The position numbers and the translations under genes were made by a program. Below, in pieces: positions 51,677 through 56,196 of a stretch of 56,196 bases of DNA (positions within the stretch are counted from its first letter, which is position 1; each line of letters starts with the position of its first letter). Where the stretch lies: the NCBI RefSeq assembly GCF_004359215.1, contig NW_027152029.1, positions 174,387 through 230,582 on the forward strand. The letters are read 5' to 3'. Below the pieces are notes generated by a model, which saw nothing but the letters and a program-made list of their open reading frames with translations, was not told the DNA's origin and ran no database searches. This DNA comes from Bremia lactucae (taxonomy: Eukaryota > Oomycota > Peronosporomycetes > Peronosporales > Peronosporaceae).

Positions 51677-53110
51677 AGTAAAGGAGAGCTACAGCCAGGA
51701 CGAACATTGTCGCCTGCTGTTGGATCACTTCGGTGGACGAAAGGTTTTCCTTCCGTCGCACCTAAAGGCTAAGCTGAATCACTTTAGCTTCAGCGATGGA
51801 GTGATACGGCATCAATTGGCACCTTGTGATCTCTTAAGAATCTATGTACAGATCTGAAGTTAATGATTCTTCACGATCTCCATGATGCACCATCTAGTGG
51901 ACATCTGGGCCGTGAAAACACTTTTTTTAAAAGTGTCAGGAGAATTTTAGTGGCCTCACCTATATCGATGAATGGCCAACTATATTTGCTCTTGCGAACA
52001 GTGTCAGTTCGTTAAGCTTGCACCGCTCAGAAGTGCGCCACTGAAGCTGCTACCAGATCCAACCAACTGTTGGAAGTCAGTAACTCTGGAATTCATGTTT
52101 GGCATGACATGGGTCGGACGGGGCTCGTCACCTTTGTAGACAGACTGAGCAAAATGGTGCACTTAGCACCATGTAAGACATCGATCACAGGCAAGGAGGC
52201 AGCTCTCTTGTTCGTGGATCACGTATACCGACTACACGGGATGTCCAAGTCCGTAGTATCGGACCGAAGTCCACGTTTTACGTCAGTTTTTGGCGACATG
52301 TGTTTGAGCTGTTAGGTAGGAAGCCCTACATGTCGACCGCAGATAATCGCCATACCGATGGCCATACCGATGGCCATACCGATGGCCAAACAGAACGTGC
52401 CAATCGGGTCGTGGTAATGTATTGCGCACGATAGCGACTCCGAAAGAATAGAGCAAACTATTGCCCTACGTGGATTTGCTATAAATAACAGTGTTCACAC
52501 CAGTACGGGTAAGACCGTTTACATGAACAGACTGCGCCATCCTCGGACGCCAGTCTCGTTTGTGCGCAGCCCGAGTCTTAGCGGGGGAGGGCCCCTCAAT
52601 ACGCTCGGTGCGAAAGCGGGACATAGTTTCTTCAATATGACGATGACCCGCGAGGATATCATGCCAACGACAGAAACTTGCCCTAATGACCCTACCAATA
52701 AGCAGTGGTCAATAAAACAACGCCCCATGACTGACCTCTCGGCGGTGTCACAGGCGAGTTAGATGCAAAAAGCGTGAGCGAGGCTCGACCCTTTGGGGAT
52801 GACTGATTAGCCATCACACAAAAGTCCGTGACGCGATGGCAAGCGCACAGGAAAACAAAAAGAATATGCTGACCGAAATGGTCGCAAAAGTAAATGCTTT
52901 AGTGTGGGAGAAAAGGTACTATTAAGCACTGCTACCCTACGTAAAATGCATTTTCTGTACTACCTGGTGGTATTACGAAGTTATTGCCGCGTTTCATTGG
53001 GCCATTTACGGTGGTAGAAGAGGTTGGAGAGCTAAATTTTAGGCTCACCTTCCCTCGTATATTAAGACACACCCCGTATTTTATGTGGGTAGTCTGATTT
53101 TGGTTTTTGA
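51654..53110 (+). pseudogene. Gypsy-C integrase region
   Basis: Starts at the RNase H-integrase junction (DEHCRLLLDHFGGRKVFLPS) and goes through SGHLGRENT (finger His), TFVDRLSKMVHLAP and VVSDRSPRF (second Asp, about 52262). The motif that should read H-x-TDGQTER is expanded (52351-52386). INNSVHTSTGKT and later LLPRFIGPFTVV and LRHTPYFMWV give the integrase tail to about 53090. Frameshifts and stops throughout. Confidence 0.78.
52351..52386 (+). repeat. Triplicated 12-bp unit in integrase motif
   Basis: CATACCGATGGC occurs three times in a row, coding HTDG three times where one HxTDG is expected, just before QTERANR. Confidence 0.9.
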
Positions 53111-53121
53111 TCCAGAAAAAA

Positions 53122-53525
53122 TCACAAATCCTTATCCGTCTGTAGCGTGGTGAAAGAAGAAACAGGAAGTACAGTACCGCCCATGATTTCTTTCACACCC
53201 AAGCCGGCAAAATTAATTCGCTGTAATCGCCGTTTCTCCGCATCGCAATGCGGTTGAAAACGGCGCGTGAATTCCTCCTCATATTGGTCGGGCGGTTTAT
53301 TTGAACGCAACACGACCGTCAAAGCGATTTCCCCTGTGCTTACCATGAGATAAAGACGCCATAATAATTATGAGCGTCTAGAATAGCGCGCTCTAGGATT
53401 CGCGTTAACACGCCACCATCGTGCAGTGTCATAGTTACAACGTCGACAGCTACTGCTGCTGTCGCATTGACTGGACTGAACGATCCATCCCACTTCCTCA
53501 GTGAGGATGTAGATCCGTCGCTCAT
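53122..53525 (-). pseudogene. Antisense frame downstream of Gypsy-C pol
   Basis: Minus-strand frames 53525-53340 and 53346-53122 overlap by seven bases and would be continuous with one shift at about 53343. The first part is Thr/Val/Ala-rich, the second basic (YEEEFTRRFQPHCDAEKRRLQ). It has the same position and orientation relative to pol as the Gypsy-A antisense ORF, but no clear sequence similarity. Function unknown. Confidence 0.45.
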
Positions 53526-54126
53526 TGTCGATTACAATGAGTCGACACCGCTGCCATCACATCATAGTAGTGATGAGTACAGCAAGCTAATGAGGAAGGA
53601 TGATGGTGCTTTATAGCCTATCCAAACTTCTCGTAATGCTCCTAACATGGAGACAACAACGTTTTCCAATGCTGTCTCGTCGTCTGCGCTGGCTAGCGTA
53701 GCGACTATTAACGAGAGCGTTGTCCATAAATGCGCAGCTGCTTCTCAATTGGGTATAACCACAAACACCGGTCGTTTAGACCATCATTCACAATGGGTCT
53801 GACGCAGAAGATTCTGAACGTAAAGCTCAACCGAGGGCACGTGAGCATGTCCAGTCGGTGTCACAAGCCAGTCGTATCGAGCGTGGCTATGGGACGGGTG
53901 GCAGACCACTTATACCCACTCCATCTTAATGACCTCGTATCAATGGGCCAAAATCGTGGTGGTTGAGAGGGTGTCTTTGCAAGACGACCCACCAGCTTGG
54001 CCACGTTTGGCGCCGTGTATGAGAACACAGGTCGCTAGAGTGACTGAGAGAACTAATCGGCGCGTAAATCAGCACGCTGTTCCTCGCTCCTCTTTGACGA
54101 ATTTCAAATGTACATTCGTTTTTAAA
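53526..54126. other. Gypsy-C 3' internal region
   Basis: Between the antisense frame and the purine tract. Plus-strand frames such as 53640-53800 (Ser/Thr/Asn-rich) are short. No domain is seen. Confidence 0.35.
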
Positions 54127-54135
54127 GGGGGAGGG
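54127..54135 (+). other. Purine tract before the right LTR
   Basis: GGGGGAGGG directly precedes the LTR, the same tract as before LTR3 of Gypsy-A. It ties the LTR to the Gypsy-C internal region on its left. Confidence 0.65.
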
Positions 54136-55267
54136 TGGTATAATGGGCTAACGTTGCCCTATGTTACGCAATCCGCATTATATGCACTCTGTGTACTTAA
54201 GGGGATGGGTCAATTACTAAAGTGAAGAGACCCACCACTTGGGTGTGGTTCACAATGCGACCCACCCTTGTGTATGTGATGTCCCTGGGGGCATTCACAT
54301 TAGCGGGGGTGACGGCTTGCGTCATCCGTTACGCGAGGTATCTACAAAGATACGCTCCCAATAAATATTAGTATCTATCTACAGAGATGGCATTTTACAA
54401 TTGGATAAATATAGCAATTTATATTTAATACGATCAAATATAAGTCAGTCTGAAAACTTCTTCCTAGTTGACAAGTGCGCACGTGAAGCCGGATTACCGC
54501 TCCCGTGACGTCACTTGTACTAAGGTGCTTAATTCGTTGGGTGAGATCGCTGAGGCGCCCACCAACTACCTCACGTCACGTGAGAGAAGACGAAGACACT
54601 GACGTCAACCGATAGGCTTGCAACACCAATTCCGCCAGTGGCCCACCGCCATGGAATATCCCATCCCCGAATTCTTCACTCGCCGCATCGGCTCGACTGG
54701 ATGGCGCTTCGACGTCTATGATTTCACATATCTAAGACGGTTACTGATCGGCGGTGGGATGGTCAAACCGTTTCCTCGCTGTGCTAGGGTGTGTGCTTAA
54801 GTAGAGCGTGGACGCATTAAGTCGTGCCTGAAACGGGTTGTATCGCTACATGAAACTAACACTTATGGTTATTAATTAATATATTATCTAAAAGGTAGAT
54901 AATATTTGGCGAATATTACTTTATGTAGTAATGCTCGGAAATCTTATCCATAAATAGGTATAAGCCGTTATATCTATTTATCCCGCAGACTCAGCTGTAA
55001 ACGTAAACAAAGAGAGAGAAAGATAAGATTTCAATTGCATGTTTAGTAATAGTTTATAATTAAGTTAGCATTAACAGATAGAAAGAAGAAGAAACTTAAT
55101 TATATTAATACAGTTTTCATTTAACCGTCTTTAAGGTAGTTGTCTTAAAGAGAAGTCTTCCTCTGCATGTACTAGTGTACGTGAAGTGACGTAAGGCACC
55201 ACTCGCAACTGAAGCAGCGCGAAGTGGACTTGTACTGAAGCAGCTTAAGTCGTAGTGCCCCGTTACA
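54136..55267 (+). repeat. Right-edge LTR (3' LTR of Gypsy-C and 5' LTR of Gypsy-B)
   Basis: About 1132 bp, starting TGGTATAATGG and ending CGTTACA, with the primer site after two bases. It is preceded by a purine tract and followed by gag, so one LTR appears to serve two internal regions, like LTR2 of Gypsy-A. Its 3' part matches 363-690 in reverse. It contains two TGACGTCA and one CACGTG sites. Confidence 0.75.
54506..54607. promoter_or_regulatory. Cluster of bZIP/bHLH-type palindromes in the LTR
   Basis: TGACGTCA at 54506-54513 and 54600-54607, and CACGTG at 54577-54582. TGACGTCA is the full CRE site bound by bZIP factors; CACGTG is an E/G-box. Three such sites in 102 bp are more than expected by chance. 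Regulation is inferred. Confidence 0.5.
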
Positions 55268-55269
55268 CC

Positions 55270-55278
55270 TGGTAGCAC
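55270..55278 (+). other. Primer-binding site of the right-edge Gypsy-B
   Basis: TGGTAGCAC two bases after the LTR end. Confidence 0.75.
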
Positions 55279-55333
55279 TTTGTAATTTGTCCAAGGACCA
55301 CAGTGCCATCATCTAACATGGACATCATTTAAC

Positions 55334-56196
55334 ATGGACATGTTAAATGATAGTAGGAACACGCATCACGTTTCGCCTGATAGCTACTCCTTTCTAAGTG
55401 ACATAGAAAGGAGTGCGGTCGAACTAATGAGTTCGACCGTAGGGAACGATGCCATCTTGGCCATGCTGTCCGATTTGGACAGAGATGCTCTCCATTCAGC
55501 CATCGCCAAGTTCATAAAACATGAACTTGACGAGATAAAGGAGAAGGTAGCCTTGCTGAATCAGCAAAGCTCTCAACAGGCAGAACTGTTGAGGTTACAA
55601 CAGGTACAGAACCCTGTACCTGGGATGACGCATTTGCGTCGTTCCGAAACTCTAAAGATTGACATCTTTAAGTATAGGGGAGTTGAAGAAGACTCCCTCT
55701 TTAGATGGTTTGTCGAGTTTGACGATGCCATAAGGGCACGTCACATCATCGACGAGCAAATGCAAATCGCATTCGCTCAATCAAATCTGGCAGGTCGTGC
55801 CAAAACTTGGGTATTGGGCCTTAAGTTGCATGATTCATATGTCTTTGGGTCGCTAGAGGCTTTTAAAGTCCTGCTCAAACAGACGTTTGAACCGCCTAGG
55901 GCTGAGCTCAGAGCTCGTTCGGAGCTTCTGAGACTCAAGCAAGGCAAGCGTGATGTTCACGCATATGCCCAGCACATACGACTCTTAGCGAGTTGTATTA
56001 CAAATAACCCAGTTCATGAACACACGTTGATTACGGTGTTCATGCAAGGTCTTACGGATGGTCCCGTAAAGACCCACCTGTTCTGCTTGGAACTGGATAC
56101 GCTTGAAGAAGCAATATCCGTTGCGGAACAGGAGGACTTTAGCTTGAGACAGGCTCAAGCTAGTTCGTCATCATATCGTCCTCCAAGACGACACGA
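55334..56196 (+). CDS. Gypsy-B gag, open to the window edge
   Basis: A 287-residue frame from ATG at 55334 (or the in-frame ATG at 55340) without any stop to base 56196; it continues beyond the window. The left copy starts at the equivalent ATG, which supports the choice. Residues about 50-100 form a Glu/Lys/Gln-rich likely coiled coil (HELDEIKEKVALLNQQ). The Gag core follows with FRWFVEFDDAIRA, FAQSNLAGRAKTWVLGLKLH and FKVLLKQTFEPP, then VHAYAQHIRLLAS and FMQGLTDGPVKTHLF. This is the retrotransposon Gag fold that assembles virus-like particles. It is the only protein frame here that looks undamaged. A zinc knuckle would be expected beyond the edge. Confidence 0.85.
   Translation, partial: MDMLNDSRNTHHVSPDSYSFLSDIERSAVELMSSTVGNDAILAMLSDLDRDALHSAIAKFIKHELDEIKEKVALLNQQSSQQAELLRLQQVQNPVPGMTHLRRSETLKIDIFKYRGVEEDSLFRWFVEFDDAIRARHIIDEQMQIAFAQSNLAGRAKTWVLGLKLHDSYVFGSLEAFKVLLKQTFEPPRAELRARSELLRLKQGKRDVHAYAQHIRLLASCITNNPVHEHTLITVFMQGLTDGPVKTHLFCLELDTLEEAISVAEQEDFSLRQAQASSSSYRPPRRH

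Noticed and set aside
54618..54800. 60-residue plus-strand frame inside the right LTR
   Set aside because: It lies in LTR regulatory sequence, is short and shows no domain.
1..56196. CRISPR arrays, bacterial-type operons and ribosome binding sites
   Set aside because: None were seen; the content is eukaryotic retrotransposons and Pol III genes.
1..56196. Secreted effector genes (RXLR or Crinkler type) expected in oomycete repeat-rich regions
   Set aside because: No frame combined a signal peptide with such motifs.

Overview
The window reads as a gene-poor, transposon-saturated stretch of a eukaryotic nuclear genome. The mix of element types suggests an oomycete (Phytophthora or downy-mildew relatives): chromodomain Ty3/gypsy elements, copia elements with a half-tRNA-type primer site, L1-like LINEs with a long ORF1, and Pol III gene clusters. 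That identification is inference from family resemblance, not a database result. I found no convincing intact host protein-coding gene. Nearly every readable frame is part of a retrotransposon, and most carry stops or frameshifts.

Layout. 1-765: outward-facing (minus strand) gag, primer-binding site and partial LTR of a gypsy family (Gypsy-B). 766-14945: one composite insertion of another gypsy family (Gypsy-A), arranged LTR-internal(A1)-LTR-internal(A2)-LTR and flanked by the 5-bp target duplication CTGTT. 14946-16377: unassigned sequence. 16378-17875: a Pol III cluster with a Thr(CGT) tRNA-like gene, other tRNA relics, a U6 snRNA gene and a Ser(GCT) tRNA; parts of it recur at 24836-25681 and 30188-30640. 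17890-23400: a 142-bp inverted repeat leading into a decayed LINE (LINE-1, plus strand). 23400-24800: unassigned coding relics. 26050-30196: a second decayed LINE (minus). 31055-31777: 3' end of a third LINE (plus). 32775-38040: a reverse-oriented Gypsy-A copy (A3). 38709-39546: LTR plus gag start of another Gypsy-A copy (A4). 40923-50420: interleaved copia fragments in both orientations, including a nearly intact integrase. 51150-54135: remnants of further gypsy elements. 54136-56196: a full-length-looking Gypsy-B-type LTR followed by a gag that is open to the window edge, mirroring the left end.

How the parts work together. Gypsy-A encodes Gag, protease, RT-RNase H and integrase with a chromodomain. 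It also carries a long antisense frame between pol and the 3' LTR. A1 and A2 share a nearly identical 5.3-kb block with the same disabling lesions, so they were duplicated or homogenised after the element died. The only frame I judge likely to be intact for protein is the gag at the right edge. The only clearly well-formed RNA gene is U6 (TATA box, ACAGAGA box, T-run).

The most unusual observations are the antisense ORF conserved in three Gypsy-A copies, the three-LTR array with one target duplication, the copia primer site that overlaps the gag start codon, and copia LTRs that carry tRNA-like A and B boxes.
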